From Christiangramia crocea (GTDB lineage Bacteria; Bacteroidota; Bacteroidia; Flavobacteriales; Flavobacteriaceae), in assembly GCF_022410465.1 (NCBI RefSeq), contig NZ_JAJSON010000014.1, positions 27,184 through 91,183 on the forward strand: a stretch of DNA of 64,000 nucleotides, written 5' to 3'. Shown piece after piece: positions 29,402 to 40,467 of this stretch (position 1 is the stretch's first letter; every line of letters begins with the position of its first letter). Below the pieces are notes generated by a model that had not been told where the DNA came from, did not search any database, and saw only the letters and a program-made list of their open reading frames with translations. The translations under genes were made by a program, and so were the position numbers.

Positions 29402-30835
29402 TTAGTTTTTCACCCAGTCACTGGTATAATCGCAATCGCGATATTTACCATTTACTTTTATGTAAGTATCCGAAATTTTTTCTTCCTGCCATTCTGCGAT
29501 GGCTTCCAGTTGTTTATCTCTTAAGGCAAGTTCCTTGATCTTGAGATAATCTGTAGCATAATCGGCTTCATGTTCAGGGATCTTTTTAGTCACTTTGATG
29601 ATTTTGAACTGAGGCCTTCCGGTCCTGTCCTGCTGGGTTAACACCAGGGAAACTTCGCCTTCTTCCAGACCTTCCACCTGCTTGAAAAGCTGAGGGTCTA
29701 TTTTGGTAAGTTCAAATCTTGTATCTCCGGTTCTTGGATTTATAAGCTTACCGCCCTCATTTCGAGTTTCCTCTTCATCGGAAGCTTCTCTTGCCGCCGC
29801 CGCAAAGTCAAGTTCTCCTGAGATCACCTTACTTCTAATGGTATCTATTTCGGCACGGGCCGCCTCTACAGATGCGTTGGTCACATCAGGAATAAGCAGG
29901 AGATGCCTGAGCTCAACCGTCTGCCCACGGATTTTATCAACCTGAATGATATGATATCCAAATTCAGTTTCAAAAGGATCACTCACTTCTCCTTCCTGCA
30001 GGCTGAAAGCTACGTCTTTAAATTCCTTTACAAAAGCATCTTTCCTGGTAAGAGTGATTCTTCCTCCATCGGAAGCAGTTCCCGGATCCTGAGAATAAAG
30101 CACTGCTTTAGTAGAGAAACTTGCGCCATTATCCAAAATATCAGCCTTGAATTCGTTCAACCGGTCTATTACCTTCTGTTTTTCAGATTCCGGGATCTCC
30201 GGCTCGATCACGATCTGGGAAAGTTCCACCTCAGTTCCAAACATCGGTTTTTCCTCCATTTCAGTAAAATATTGTCTTACCTCTTCAGGTGTCACTTCAA
30301 TTTCTTCAATGATCTTCTGCTGCATTTGCTGAGCCAGCTGTCTCTGTTTATTGATCCTGAACAGTTCTTCTCTTAGTTCTTCTTCGGTTTCTTTATTATA
30401 GAATTCAAGAATCTTATCCATTGATCCTGCCTGTTGTACAAAACCCTGAAGTTGCTGATCTATCATCCCATTTATTTGTGCATCAGGAATAATTATACTG
30501 TCCTGAATGGCATGGTGAGCATAAAGTTTGTTTTCCATAAGAGAACCGGCAAGATTACAGTCGGTCACTTCCGCAGTAGAAATTCCCTGGCTCTGCATGT
30601 CTTTATACATCAGGTCTATATCACTATCCAGAATTATATAGTCCCCTACCACTGCAGCAATTCCATCTACCTTTCTGCGTTGGTTTCCCTGCTTCTCTTC
30701 ATCAACTTGCTTTATTTCGGCATCGGGCTGGATAGAAGTACTGTCAGTCACTATCACTTCCTGAGCCTGTACAAAAGTGGTAAGCACCACACAAAGGCCT
30801 GCGAGGACCGGTTTAATTGAAAATTTCAAATTCAT
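29402..30835 (-). CDS. SurA-like periplasmic peptidyl-prolyl isomerase
   Basis: Started at ATG 30835 (MNLKFSIKPVLAGLCVVL) the product has 477 residues with a signal peptide ending near VQAQ. A SurA N-terminal helical chaperone domain (about 45-175, VAAVVGDYIILDSDIDLMYK) precedes two parvulin domains (about 180-275 and 285-385, e.g. VELSQIVIEPEIPESEKQKV; TVELRHLLLI). It should chaperone outer-membrane proteins. It overlaps the upstream PpiC-like gene. Confidence 0.88.
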   Translation of the reverse strand: MNLKFSIKPVLAGLCVVLTTFVQAQEVIVTDSTSIQPDAEIKQVDEEKQGNQRRKVDGIAAVVGDYIILDSDIDLMYKDMQSQGISTAEVTDCNLAGSLMENKLYAHHAIQDSIIIPDAQINGMIDQQLQGFVQQAGSMDKILEFYNKETEEELREELFRINKQRQLAQQMQQKIIEEIEVTPEEVRQYFTEMEEKPMFGTEVELSQIVIEPEIPESEKQKVIDRLNEFKADILDNGASFSTKAVLYSQDPGTASDGGRITLTRKDAFVKEFKDVAFSLQEGEVSDPFETEFGYHIIQVDKIRGQTVELRHLLLIPDVTNASVEAARAEIDTIRSKVISGELDFAAAAREASDEEETRNEGGKLINPRTGDTRFELTKIDPQLFKQVEGLEEGEVSLVLTQQDRTGRPQFKIIKVTKKIPEHEADYATDYLKIKELALRDKQLEAIAEWQEEKISDTYIKVNGKYRDCDYTSDWVKN

Positions 30836-31694
30836 TATTTTTAATTGCATCTTTAGTAATCTCTTTTTCTAATTCTTTTATTAAAGCCTGTTTACGCTTA
30901 TTGAGTAATATTTCACGTATAGTCGCCGAAGCATATTCCAGCGGAGCCTGTTCATTTCGAGTCAGGACGTCATTTACGAACACAAGATACACATTTAGTG
31001 AATCCTTCAATTCCATAAAATTAGATTTCTTAAGCAGACTTGATCTGTCTTCTACAGAAAGCGGATCAATTTTACTGTAAACCGATTTGGTTTTGACCCA
31101 TACCGAATCATTCATTGAATAATTCTTGAACTGCAGGGCCATATCGCTAAGTTCTTCCCGATCTTCTTCATTGAACCTGATAAATTTTCGCTTTATCTCT
31201 TCAATATTATTGCTATTACCGGCGAGGTTTATATACCTCAATTTTACCAGATCTTCATTGAGAATAAAATTCTCCTTGTTCTCTTCATAATAGTTTAAGA
31301 TATCATCCCTGTTAAGAGAAGTATCAAGATCCCTTGAGACCACCGCATCAGTATAGGCATTTGTATAAAGCTCATTCCTGTAATTATTTACAAGATCGTT
31401 GAACTCCCTCTGCTGAGACTCGGGTAAATTCAGCTCTGCCCTGTCTATTAACAACTGCTGCGTAGCCCACCTAGTTATATAGTTTGAAACAATTAGTGCA
31501 CTATCTTCTGGTGAGGTATTTTCATTTATCAGAGAGTTTATATCCTCTTCATATAAATAAGAATCATTCACCCTTACAACTACCTGGCGGTCGTCGGTTT
31601 GTTGGAAATAATCACAACTCACCAGAACAAGGGAGAAGAGACCAAGAATAAATCCAATGAAATTTTGCTTCAAAATCAATTTTTTTAGCATCAC
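30813..31694 (-). CDS. PpiC/SurA-related periplasmic lipoprotein
   Basis: The 293-residue protein has a signal peptide with lipobox (LGLFSLVLVSC) and a helical SurA-N-like region (YLYEEDINSLINENTSPEDS). No complete parvulin catalytic domain is evident, so it may act as a pure chaperone paired with the SurA-like protein encoded next. Two starts (Met1 and Met2) are adjacent. Confidence 0.78.
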   Translation of the reverse strand: MMLKKLILKQNFIGFILGLFSLVLVSCDYFQQTDDRQVVVRVNDSYLYEEDINSLINENTSPEDSALIVSNYITRWATQQLLIDRAELNLPESQQREFNDLVNNYRNELYTNAYTDAVVSRDLDTSLNRDDILNYYEENKENFILNEDLVKLRYINLAGNSNNIEEIKRKFIRFNEEDREELSDMALQFKNYSMNDSVWVKTKSVYSKIDPLSVEDRSSLLKKSNFMELKDSLNVYLVFVNDVLTRNEQAPLEYASATIREILLNKRKQALIKELEKEITKDAIKNNEFEIFN

Positions 31695-31746
31695 ACAATT
31701 TGAATGCCAGAAGAGGTCATGACCAAGTCAAAAGCCTTCATCCGGG

Positions 31747-31754
31747 CAAAAATA
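31747..31754 (-). promoter_or_regulatory. -7 element TATTTTTG of surA-like operon
   Basis: TATTTTTG on the minus strand, 52 bases before the start of the lipoprotein gene at 31694. It probably drives the lipoprotein, SurA-like and MoxR genes together. Confidence 0.5.
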
Positions 31755-31870
31755 AGAATTAGTTAAGGTTCTGCAAGCTAAAGGCATAACGAAAAACGGT
31801 AGTTTTAAATTATAAATTTCTGGAATATTTAATTCCTCAGTATATTTAAAACACGACAAATCAATCCATT

Positions 31871-32323
31871 ATGAAATATCAGCAGGAAATCACTATCGAA
31901 TTACCAAGAAATGAGGTAGTGGAAAAGTTCTCCAATCCCGATAATATGAAGCACTGGCAGCAGGGTTTTATCTTTATGAAACCCATAAATGGTGAGCCTG
32001 GAGCCGATGGATCCCAGAACCTTTTGAAATACAAAATGGGAAAACGCCAAATTGAGATGACCGAGACCATACTTCAGAACAATCTACCTACTGAATATGC
32101 AGCCACCTACGAGGCGAAGGGGGTTTATAATTTTCAGCGAAACAGATTCCTGGAAACCCCGGAAGACTACACCAATTGGATAAGCGAGAATGAATTTCGA
32201 TTTAACGGTTTCATGAAGATATTTGGATGGATCATGCCGGGCGCGTTCAAAAAGCAAACGATAAAATATATGGAAGATTTTAAGGCTTTTGCTGAAGAAG
32301 GAAAAAGTGTCCTAAATGAGTGA
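31871..32323 (+). CDS. SRPBCC-fold protein
   Basis: The 150-residue protein starts MKYQQEITIELPRNEVVEKF and continues SNPDNMKHWQQGFI, the pattern of START/SRPBCC (polyketide cyclase-like) ligand-binding proteins: an edge strand, helix with x-x-W, long curved sheet and a C-terminal helix (TIKYMEDFKAFAEEGK). Ligand unknown; cytoplasmic. Confidence 0.8.
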   Translation: MKYQQEITIELPRNEVVEKFSNPDNMKHWQQGFIFMKPINGEPGADGSQNLLKYKMGKRQIEMTETILQNNLPTEYAATYEAKGVYNFQRNRFLETPEDYTNWISENEFRFNGFMKIFGWIMPGAFKKQTIKYMEDFKAFAEEGKSVLNE

Positions 32324-32370
32324 ACCTTAATTTTGCGAAATAAAAGCTGGTTATATAAGCTTTAGCCTGT

Positions 32371-32378
32371 TATATTTG
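32371..32378 (+). promoter_or_regulatory. -7 element TATATTTG of skp-like gene
   Basis: TATATTTG lies 16 bases before ATG 32395, giving a short leader. Confidence 0.55.
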
Positions 32379-32394
32379 CGAAAAATAATTCAAA

Positions 32395-32937
32395 ATGAAA
32401 CATATAAGTTTAGGAATTCTATTATTATTTATCACATTTTCTGCAAATGCACAGTCTAAGATCGGAACCATAGATGCCGAGTATATACTTTCCCAAATGC
32501 CCGAAAATGTTGCAGTGAACAAAGGACTTGAAACCTACAATAAAGAGCTGCAGACCGAGCTTGAGAAAAGTATTAAAGAATACGAAACGCTAGTGAAAGA
32601 CTACCAGGACACAAATGCAGATCTTACCGAAGAAATAAAGAAGGAAAAGGAAAGTAAGATCATAGAACTGGAAAATGAGATCAAGGGATTTCGCCAGAAG
32701 GCGTCTGTAATGATGCAAATGAAAAAGAATGAACTTACCGGGCCTTTATATGAAAAAATAGACAAGGCCATGCAACAGGTAATTGCAGAAGAAGGATTCA
32801 CCCAGATCTTTCATGCGGGGGCAAGCGGACTGGCTTTTTCGAGAGTTGAGGATGATATTACTTTAAAAGTTATGGATATACTAGGAATAGAAGCTCAGGA
32901 TCCACAACCTGCTCCAGAAAATACTGTTGAAAATTAG
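32395..32937 (+). CDS. skp: OmpH/Skp-family periplasmic chaperone
   Basis: The 180-residue protein has a signal peptide (MKHISLGILLLFITFSANAQ), the family start SKIGTIDAEYILSQMPE and a long coiled-coil of charged helices (about 40-120, the tentacles), then a short C-terminal strand region. Skp trimers hold unfolded outer-membrane proteins. The Pro/Asn-rich tail is normal for Bacteroidota members. Confidence 0.9.
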   Translation: MKHISLGILLLFITFSANAQSKIGTIDAEYILSQMPENVAVNKGLETYNKELQTELEKSIKEYETLVKDYQDTNADLTEEIKKEKESKIIELENEIKGFRQKASVMMQMKKNELTGPLYEKIDKAMQQVIAEEGFTQIFHAGASGLAFSRVEDDITLKVMDILGIEAQDPQPAPENTVEN

Positions 32938-32960
32938 GCAATTTTTAGTTTTATAAAGCC

Positions 32961-32995
32961 ATAAAAAATCCCCACGATGCGTGGGGATTTTTTAT
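32961..32995. terminator. Bidirectional terminator between skp and guaB
   Basis: A 15-bp perfect stem (ATAAAAAATCCCCAC / GTGGGGATTTTTTAT) with loop GATGC serves the two convergent genes, with T runs on both strands. Confidence 0.93.
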
Positions 32996-33013
32996 GCTAT
33001 GTTACTAAATTAT

Positions 33014-34522
<1,509 letters not shown>

Positions 34523-34543
34523 TTATATATCAGAAACCTGATT

Positions 34544-35047
34544 TTAAGAACCCAAAGTTTCTTTTCTGAAAAACAGCTGGTAAAATATTATTAGAATGGA
34601 CGCAATAAACACACTGGTCATAAGTATTCCCGACAGTATTACTATATATTTCATCCATAAAAGGCCCTTCCACATAAGATAAATTCCACCAAAAGTTAGC
34701 AGGATGGAAAAGAAGGGTTCTATTATTAGAAAGAATTTTAATTTTTTAGGCAGCCTGGTAAGCAGGAGAATTCCGCCTAATAAAAAGAAAATAAAAGACA
34801 TCGAAAGGATGTGGGTGTGAATAATGGTTAGCATTTCCCGTTCACCTTTCTTAAATTTCATCACCTCGGCATCTTCAACATCTTCGTTGCCCAGGTAATT
34901 CTCTTCAATACCTTCCGGAGTGGTGGTTTCTGTTTGCCCTACGAATAGCAGACCCGTAAAATAGCCCACACTCAGAACAAGCACAAAAACCGCGATAAAG
35001 GATTTTATTTCATTTGGTAAACGAAGTAAGAGCCCGTTATAATTCAT
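34544..35047 (-). CDS. Four-helix membrane protein with His-x-His in second helix
   Basis: The 167-residue protein has predicted membrane helices at about 18-36, 76-96, 104-125 and 130-160. The second helix starts LTIIHTHILSMSFIFFLLGG with two His separated by one residue, a possible heme or metal site. The loop 37-75 is acidic. It follows the FMN-binding gene (start shares a base with its stop) and the porin gene. Function unknown; a membrane electron carrier partner is a hypothesis. Confidence 0.72.
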   Translation of the reverse strand: MNYNGLLLRLPNEIKSFIAVFVLVLSVGYFTGLLFVGQTETTTPEGIEENYLGNEDVEDAEVMKFKKGEREMLTIIHTHILSMSFIFFLLGGILLLTRLPKKLKFFLIIEPFFSILLTFGGIYLMWKGLLWMKYIVILSGILMTSVFIASILIIFYQLFFRKETLGS

Positions 35048-35562
35048 TAAATAACATTATGAGACCTTAAGATACCAACTGTTTCGAGTATATCAGACAC
35101 AGCGTTCTTCATAGACCTTACAGAGATAGTGGCTCCCGAAATCGCCGCAACATCATACATATCATCACCGCTGGATTTCCCGGTAAACTGCCTTAACCAT
35201 CTTCTGCTGCCAATTTCACCGCCGTACTCTTCACGATATACTAAAACCTTGGTTTTAACAATGGTCAGATTTTCGTCAAATATAACGAGATAATCGAATT
35301 GTGCAGTTTTACTTGGCGCTTTATCCTGATAGACATAACCTACCAGTTCACCATTAGAGTTGATCTGAAAAAAGTTTTGAGAAGTAATCTTTGATGGCGT
35401 TTTAACTCCCTTTGGAACATTTACCGAAGCATATGTAGGGTTTTCCAATTCAAAAACGTCCTCCACTTCCTTCTCCACTTTCTTACCGGGACTATTCCCC
35501 AGAGCAACCGTAAGTGCAATAAAAGAGGTTATCAGAATTAAAAAGTTTTTTAGCATCATCAA
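35047..35562 (-). CDS. FMN-binding (flavin-transferase target) domain protein
   Basis: The 171-residue protein has an N-terminal membrane/signal segment (LKNFLILITSFIALTVALGN) and a C-terminal FMN_bind domain with SGAT at S142-T145 (AAISGATISVRSMKNAV) like NqrC/RnfG proteins, where FMN is linked to Thr by ApbE. The usual Asp six residues before the Thr is Ala139 here, with D137 two residues further away. It probably carries flavin on the periplasmic side and is coupled to the four-helix membrane gene. Confidence 0.8.
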   Translation of the reverse strand: MMMLKNFLILITSFIALTVALGNSPGKKVEKEVEDVFELENPTYASVNVPKGVKTPSKITSQNFFQINSNGELVGYVYQDKAPSKTAQFDYLVIFDENLTIVKTKVLVYREEYGGEIGSRRWLRQFTGKSSGDDMYDVAAISGATISVRSMKNAVSDILETVGILRSHNVI

Positions 35563-35650
35563 GATTTTTAATTTACTTCTGCAATTAAAATACCAAAGTC
35601 AGGATGGCATGGTGCCCATCCTGACATTCAGGAAAATTATTTATTATTTT

Positions 35651-36823
35651 TTAGAACCATACTCCAACTCCAAAATTCAACCTATTAGGAATATCGGCAT
35701 TAGCAGCATCATTATCCCTAATTTGATAATCACCTTTAAATACTACACCGGGCGCTATATGATAGCTTAAGCCCATAGTAATATCATTTCTGTTATAGGC
35801 ATGATTCTGCACAAGGCTACCTTCAGTTTCGGCATGTGTGTCATACTGCTCATATCTTGTGAAAGCAAAAAGTTTTTGCTTGTTAGATAAAGGCAATAAA
35901 TTATAGGCAGCTTCAGCATACCATCCCTGCAACTCACTTCCAAGATCCTGTCCGGTTAACTCATTATATGCATCAGTGTCGCTAAGCCCCGCATATATAA
36001 ACTGACCTCTGGCTGTAAATCTTCTGTAAGCATACCTGGCGTCAAATCCAACCATAGACATACCCACATCAGCACCTTCTATATGATCTATTTCATCATC
36101 AGCCTGCGTTCTTCCGAAGTAACCGGCAAGTCCTAATCTTAACCCAGGAAACCCGTAGTAATCAAGTTTTGCGGAAAGGTTAGGTTTATTAATAGTAGAC
36201 TTGATACCTTTTTGACGACCACCGCGTAGACCACTGCTGCCGCCTATTCTTCCAGTACCATCGGCATCTGTAGATTTAAATCCGTTGAACAGATATGCCT
36301 GGTAACCCAGGGAAGCACTATTGATCCTACCGGTTACCCCCACCCCTATTTCTCTCCAGGTAGATGGAACAATGGCATTATCTACCGCTGGTCTTTCTAC
36401 ACCATTAAAGGTTGTTGGCTCATGAAATTCATTAACGATACCCATTGGTACAAGCATTAAACCTGCACGAAGGTTTACGTTATTAGCAACATTATAGTTT
36501 ACAAAAGCCTGCTCCACATATACTTCTTCCACATGTTCAAATTCAACCTCAGACACAAACTGAACCTTATCACTAAACCTGTATCCTAAAAGCACTACAA
36601 GCCTTTGAACGTCCAGTTCACCGTTGTCACCTTCCGGCTGATTGTAATTAATCTCGCCGTAAGCACCTAAAGTAACTGCTTGTGAATAGTTTCCGGATAA
36701 AATACGCTGTGCAGCGTTTTGTTGTTTTTGAGGATCAAATGTAATTGAGTCCTGAGTAGTTTGAGCAAATGCAATAGTACTCGCAATCCCGAATACTAAA
36801 AATAAATAAAATTTAGTCATCAT
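35651..36823 (-). CDS. Outer-membrane porin of the O/P-like type
   Basis: The 390-residue protein has a signal peptide (MTKFYLFLVFGIASTIAFAQ) and alternating amphipathic strands through to a terminal aromatic residue (LNFGVGVWF), the hallmark of a beta-barrel. VQFVSEVEFEHVEEVYVEQA and GLMLVPMGIVNEFHEPTTF match phosphate-selective-porin-like proteins. It precedes the FMN-binding and membrane genes by 88 bases, forming a probable transport or redox cluster. Substrate unknown. Confidence 0.85.
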   Translation of the reverse strand: MMTKFYLFLVFGIASTIAFAQTTQDSITFDPQKQQNAAQRILSGNYSQAVTLGAYGEINYNQPEGDNGELDVQRLVVLLGYRFSDKVQFVSEVEFEHVEEVYVEQAFVNYNVANNVNLRAGLMLVPMGIVNEFHEPTTFNGVERPAVDNAIVPSTWREIGVGVTGRINSASLGYQAYLFNGFKSTDADGTGRIGGSSGLRGGRQKGIKSTINKPNLSAKLDYYGFPGLRLGLAGYFGRTQADDEIDHIEGADVGMSMVGFDARYAYRRFTARGQFIYAGLSDTDAYNELTGQDLGSELQGWYAEAAYNLLPLSNKQKLFAFTRYEQYDTHAETEGSLVQNHAYNRNDITMGLSYHIAPGVVFKGDYQIRDNDAANADIPNRLNFGVGVWF

Positions 36824-36866
36824 CTCTTATTTAGACTTGATAAAAATAGTAGTTAAGTTTCGGTGG

Positions 36867-36874
36867 CAAATATA
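36867..36874 (-). promoter_or_regulatory. -7 element TATATTTG of porin operon
   Basis: TATATTTG on the minus strand, 43 bases before the porin start; probably drives porin, FMN-binding and membrane genes. Confidence 0.55.
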
Positions 36875-36959
36875 GAAACCCGCTTTGGCTGCAACAAGTT
36901 TATTTAGATTAATTTTAAATAATATTTATAGATAAGAAAATAGTTTTCTATAAGGAATT

Positions 36960-37808
36960 CTAATGATACACAGTGAAAATTCGCGAAGCCTCATTATAAG
37001 CTGACTCAAAACTTGTCATTTTGATATTAGCATCAGCTTTCGCAGCATTAAAGTAAGACAGCATTTTTTCAGAAGGCATATTTCCCGTTAGCTCATCCTT
37101 AGCCATTGGGCATCCACCAAAACCCTGGATCGCACCATCAAACCGGCTACAACCTGCTTTGTAAGCCGCATCAATCTTCTCATGCCATTTAGAAGGCGTA
37201 GTATGAAGATGGGCACCAAATTCGATATTGGGATATTTTGGAATGAGATTGGAAAAAAGATAATCTATAATATCAGGAGTTGAAGAGCCCACGGTATCAG
37301 ATAGTGAGAGTATCCTGACCCCCATTGCAGAAAGTTTCTCGGTCCAGCTTCCCACGATCTCTACATTCCAGGGATCTCCATAGGGATTACCAAACCCCAT
37401 ACTTAAATAAGCTACCACCTCTTTTCCATTTGCATCAGCGATATTCAGGATTTCCTGTAAGACCTCCACTGATTCTGCAATGGTCTTATGCGTATTACGC
37501 ATCTGGAAGTTTTCGGAAATCGAAAACGGGTATCCCAGATAATCTATTTCTTCAAATTTGGAAGCATCCTGGGCACCCCGAACATTGGCTACAATGGCCA
37601 GGAGTTTGCTGGAAGTTTTTGAAAGATCCAGTTTTTCCAGGACCTGAGCTGTATCCCTCATCTGGGGAATGGCTTTTGGAGAAACAAAACTTCCAAAATC
37701 AACGGTATCAAAACCGCAACGCAATAATGACTGTAGGTACTGGGCCTTTTTCTCAGTGGGAATAAATTCCCTGATACCCTGCATGGCATCCCTGGGACAC
37801 TCGATCAT
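36960..37808 (-). CDS. Hydroxymethylglutaryl-CoA lyase
   Basis: Started at ATG 37808 (MIECPRDAMQGIREFIPTEK) the product has 282 residues; ATG 37823 is an alternative, but a TATCTTTG element only 6 bases upstream makes the downstream Met more likely. HMGL-like TIM-barrel motifs: VEPRD-like ECPRDAMQG, DFGSFVSPKAIPQM and the Cys loop GCSRFDGAIQGFGGCPMAKD. It cleaves HMG-CoA to acetoacetate and acetyl-CoA in leucine degradation. Confidence 0.9.
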   Translation of the reverse strand: MIECPRDAMQGIREFIPTEKKAQYLQSLLRCGFDTVDFGSFVSPKAIPQMRDTAQVLEKLDLSKTSSKLLAIVANVRGAQDASKFEEIDYLGYPFSISENFQMRNTHKTIAESVEVLQEILNIADANGKEVVAYLSMGFGNPYGDPWNVEIVGSWTEKLSAMGVRILSLSDTVGSSTPDIIDYLFSNLIPKYPNIEFGAHLHTTPSKWHEKIDAAYKAGCSRFDGAIQGFGGCPMAKDELTGNMPSEKMLSYFNAAKADANIKMTSFESAYNEASRIFTVYH

Positions 37809-37828
37809 TTTGATTTTCCGCATATGCT

Positions 37829-37836
37829 CAAAGATA
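37829..37836 (-). promoter_or_regulatory. -7 element TATCTTTG of HMG-CoA lyase
   Basis: TATCTTTG on the minus strand, ending 6 bases before the longest possible start (37823) and 21 before ATG 37808. Confidence 0.55.
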
Positions 37837-37904
37837 GTATTTTAAGGAAAATTGAAAAAGAATTAAGATTTACTGATAATATTAAATTTTATCCCGAAAA
37901 GAGC

Positions 37905-38077
37905 TATTTTTGGGTACCAATCTTTCAAGAGATCAGACGTCCAACAGGAGAACAAAATAACGATCACCAACATCCATCACAAACCCCGGTTTAAATACTT
38001 AGATGATATCGGAGCCCGGAGAAAGACTAAGCAAAATTGAACCGCTCAAATAAAGGAATTAATTCTCCGGTCCATTT
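37905..38077 (+). ncRNA. Possible short transcript with own promoter
   Basis: In the 254-base gap between HMG-CoA lyase and pyrD a plus-strand TATTTTTG (37905-37912) matches the -7 consensus, and CCGGAGAA (38016-38023) pairs with TTCTCCGG (38063-38070), followed by CATTTTTA. No start-bearing ORF follows the promoter. A small RNA of about 150 bases is possible; an ancient gene remnant is the alternative. Confidence 0.25.
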
Positions 38078-39100
38078 TTAAATACCCTTTTTTATTACCT
38101 CCTGATTTATCTTTTTTATCAAGCCCGGGCCCTCATAGATAAAACCGGTATATAACTGAATAAGGCTGGCACCTGCCTCCAGTTTTTCAATGGCATCTTC
38201 TGGAGTATGTATCCCTCCTACTCCAATTATCGGGAAAGCTTTTCCACTTTTTTCTGAAAGGAATCTTATCACTTCTGTAGATCTTTTGGTAAGTGGTTTT
38301 CCACTGAGGCCGCCAGTTTCATCTTTATGATCAGACTTTAATCCTTCCCTCGAAATAGTGGTATTTGTAGCAATAACTCCGGCAATCTTTGTTTCCTGAA
38401 CGATCTCTATGATATCTAACAACTGGTCATCGGTAAGGTCGGGGGCAATTTTAAGCAATATTGGCTTAGGACCATCCTTAGCATTATTTTTTTCCTGAAG
38501 CGTATTCAGAAGATTTTTCAAGGGTTCCTTATCCTGCAGTTCCCTAAGATTAGGCGTATTTGGAGAGCTCACATTAACTACAAAATAATTGACATGATCA
38601 AAAAGCGCCTCAAAACTGTAAACATAATCATCCACCGCCTCTTCATTAGGGGTGATCTTATTCTTTCCGATATTTCCTCCTATAAGAACGTTTTTATTCC
38701 TTTTCAAACGCTCCACCATCTGCTCCACTCCTTCATTATTAAATCCCATACGATTGATGATGGCAGAGTCTTCTTTTAGCCTGAAGAGCCTTTTCTTTTC
38801 GTTGCCCGGCTGAGGCTTAGGGGTAACGGTGCCCACTTCAATAAATCCGAAACCAAGCGCAGAGAGTTCCTTGTAAAGTTTCGCATCCTTATCAAACCCA
38901 GCCGCAAGTCCCACCGGGTTTTTGAATTTCAGTCCAAAAACCTCTCTCTCCAGCCTTGGATCTTCGAGATTAAATTTAGATTTCAAAAATTCCAGAGCGC
39001 CAGGAATCTTACAAAACTTTCTTAAAAAATTAAAGGTGAAATAGTGAACCTCTTCAGGATCAAATTTGAAAAGTGCAGGTCTTATAAGCGATTTATACAT
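38078..39100 (-). CDS. pyrD: Dihydroorotate dehydrogenase (quinone), class 2
   Basis: Started at ATG 39100 ([20 protein letters not shown]) the enzyme has 340 residues; the longer start at 39118 falls in a promoter element. The N-terminal membrane-associating helices, [26 protein letters not shown]-like [23 protein letters not shown] and the FMN site [12 protein letters not shown] are class 2 features. It oxidises dihydroorotate in pyrimidine synthesis and passes electrons to quinone. Confidence 0.96.
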   Translation of the reverse strand: MYKSLIRPALFKFDPEEVHYFTFNFLRKFCKIPGALEFLKSKFNLEDPRLEREVFGLKFKNPVGLAAGFDKDAKLYKELSALGFGFIEVGTVTPKPQPGNEKKRLFRLKEDSAIINRMGFNNEGVEQMVERLKRNKNVLIGGNIGKNKITPNEEAVDDYVYSFEALFDHVNYFVVNVSSPNTPNLRELQDKEPLKNLLNTLQEKNNAKDGPKPILLKIAPDLTDDQLLDIIEIVQETKIAGVIATNTTISREGLKSDHKDETGGLSGKPLTKRSTEVIRFLSEKSGKAFPIIGVGGIHTPEDAIEKLEAGASLIQLYTGFIYEGPGLIKKINQEVIKKGI

Positions 39101-39115
39101 ACTGGAAGGTTTGTG

Positions 39116-39123
39116 CAAAAATA
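39116..39123 (-). promoter_or_regulatory. -7 element TATTTTTG of pyrD
   Basis: TATTTTTG on the minus strand overlaps the longest pyrD frame start and lies 15 bases before ATG 39100, fixing the start. Confidence 0.6.
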
Positions 39124-39164
39124 GGACGAATTGGGAAATACTCTATATGAAAACTTAAAAGGTT

Positions 39165-39194
39165 TTGAAGCAGTAACCTATATATGTATTTTTG
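39165..39194 (+). promoter_or_regulatory. Promoter of pepT: TTG-N19-TATTTTTG
   Basis: TTG (39165-39167) and TATTTTTG (39187-39194) are separated by 19 bases, an ideal Bacteroidota promoter, with ATG 39211 16 bases downstream. Confidence 0.65.
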
Positions 39195-39210
39195 AATAAA
39201 TCTAACCAAC

Positions 39211-40458
39211 ATGACCAATAAACAGCATATAATTGACAGATTTTTCAGTTATATAAAGATTGATACCCAAAGCGATCCTAAAAGTACAACAACCCCAAGC
39301 ACTGAAAAGCAATGGGATCTTGCCAATCAACTTGTAGAAGAATTGAAACAAATAGGCCTCGAAGAAGTGAGCATAGATGAGAATGCCTACGTTATGGCCA
39401 CTCTTCCTGCTAATGTGGCTCATGATGTACCGGTAATAGGTTTTATTTCACATTTTGACACTACGCCTGATTTTTCGGGAACCAATGTAAACCCGCAGAT
39501 CATTGAGAATTATGATGGAAAGGATATCGTTTTAAATAAGGACAAACACATTGTACTTTCACCCGATTATTTTGAAGACCTCACGCAATATAAAGGTCAG
39601 ACACTTATCACTACCGATGGTACCACTCTTTTAGGAGCCGATGATAAAGCCGGAATTACAGAGATCATCACCGCAATGGAATATCTGATAGATAACCCCG
39701 ATATTCCACATGGAAAAATAAGGATATGCTTCACCCCTGATGAAGAAATAGGAAGAGGTGCCCATAAATTCGATGTGGAAAAGTTTGGCGCCGAATGGGC
39801 CTACACCATGGATGGCAGCCAGATTGGTGAGCTGGAATACGAAAATTTTAATGCGGCACAGGCCGTTGTAAAAGTGGAAGGTAAAAGTGTACACCCGGGT
39901 TACGCTAAAGATAAAATGGTGAACAGCATGTATATCGCCCAGGATTTTATCAACTCCTTACCAAGGCTCGAAACTCCCGAGCATACTGAAGGCAGGCAGG
40001 GATTCTTTCATCTAACCAGCATCAAGGGAGATGTTGAAGAAACAATTCTGGAATATATCATAAGAGATCATGAAAAGGAACATTTTGAAGCCCGGAAACA
40101 AATGATGCAGGATCTTGTAAGTGAAATTTGCTCTCAGTATGAAAGAGAATGCATCAGTATCGAGATCACAGATCAATATTACAATATGCGGGAAAAAGTA
40201 GAGCCCGTTATGCATATTGTTGACCTGGCCCAGAAAGCCATGGAAGAGGTAAACGTAAAGCCTATCATCAAACCTATTCGAGGAGGAACCGATGGTGCAC
40301 AATTAAGTTTCAAAGGTTTACCATGTCCTAATATTTTTGCAGGAGGTCATAATTTCCACGGAAAATATGAATACGTCCCTGTGGAAAGTATGCAGAAAGC
40401 GGCAGAAGTTATTGTAAAACTTGCCGAACTAACTGCCAGTAAATATGAAGAATCATAA
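39211..40458 (+). CDS. pepT: Peptidase T (tripeptide aminopeptidase)
   Basis: The 415-residue M20-family zinc exopeptidase removes N-terminal residues from tripeptides. Metal ligands are visible in [14 protein letters not shown] (His and Asp), [14 protein letters not shown] (bridging Asp), [15 protein letters not shown] (catalytic Glu pair) and [14 protein letters not shown] (C-terminal His). Length and all motifs fit PepT. Cytoplasmic. Confidence 0.96.
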   Translation: MTNKQHIIDRFFSYIKIDTQSDPKSTTTPSTEKQWDLANQLVEELKQIGLEEVSIDENAYVMATLPANVAHDVPVIGFISHFDTTPDFSGTNVNPQIIENYDGKDIVLNKDKHIVLSPDYFEDLTQYKGQTLITTDGTTLLGADDKAGITEIITAMEYLIDNPDIPHGKIRICFTPDEEIGRGAHKFDVEKFGAEWAYTMDGSQIGELEYENFNAAQAVVKVEGKSVHPGYAKDKMVNSMYIAQDFINSLPRLETPEHTEGRQGFFHLTSIKGDVEETILEYIIRDHEKEHFEARKQMMQDLVSEICSQYERECISIEITDQYYNMREKVEPVMHIVDLAQKAMEEVNVKPIIKPIRGGTDGAQLSFKGLPCPNIFAGGHNFHGKYEYVPVESMQKAAEVIVKLAELTASKYEES

Positions 40459-40467
40459 ATTCAAGCC

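Noticed and set aside
29903..30376. 157-codon plus-strand frame
   Set aside because: Antisense to the SurA-like gene; Phe/Ser/His-rich, typical of a shadow frame.
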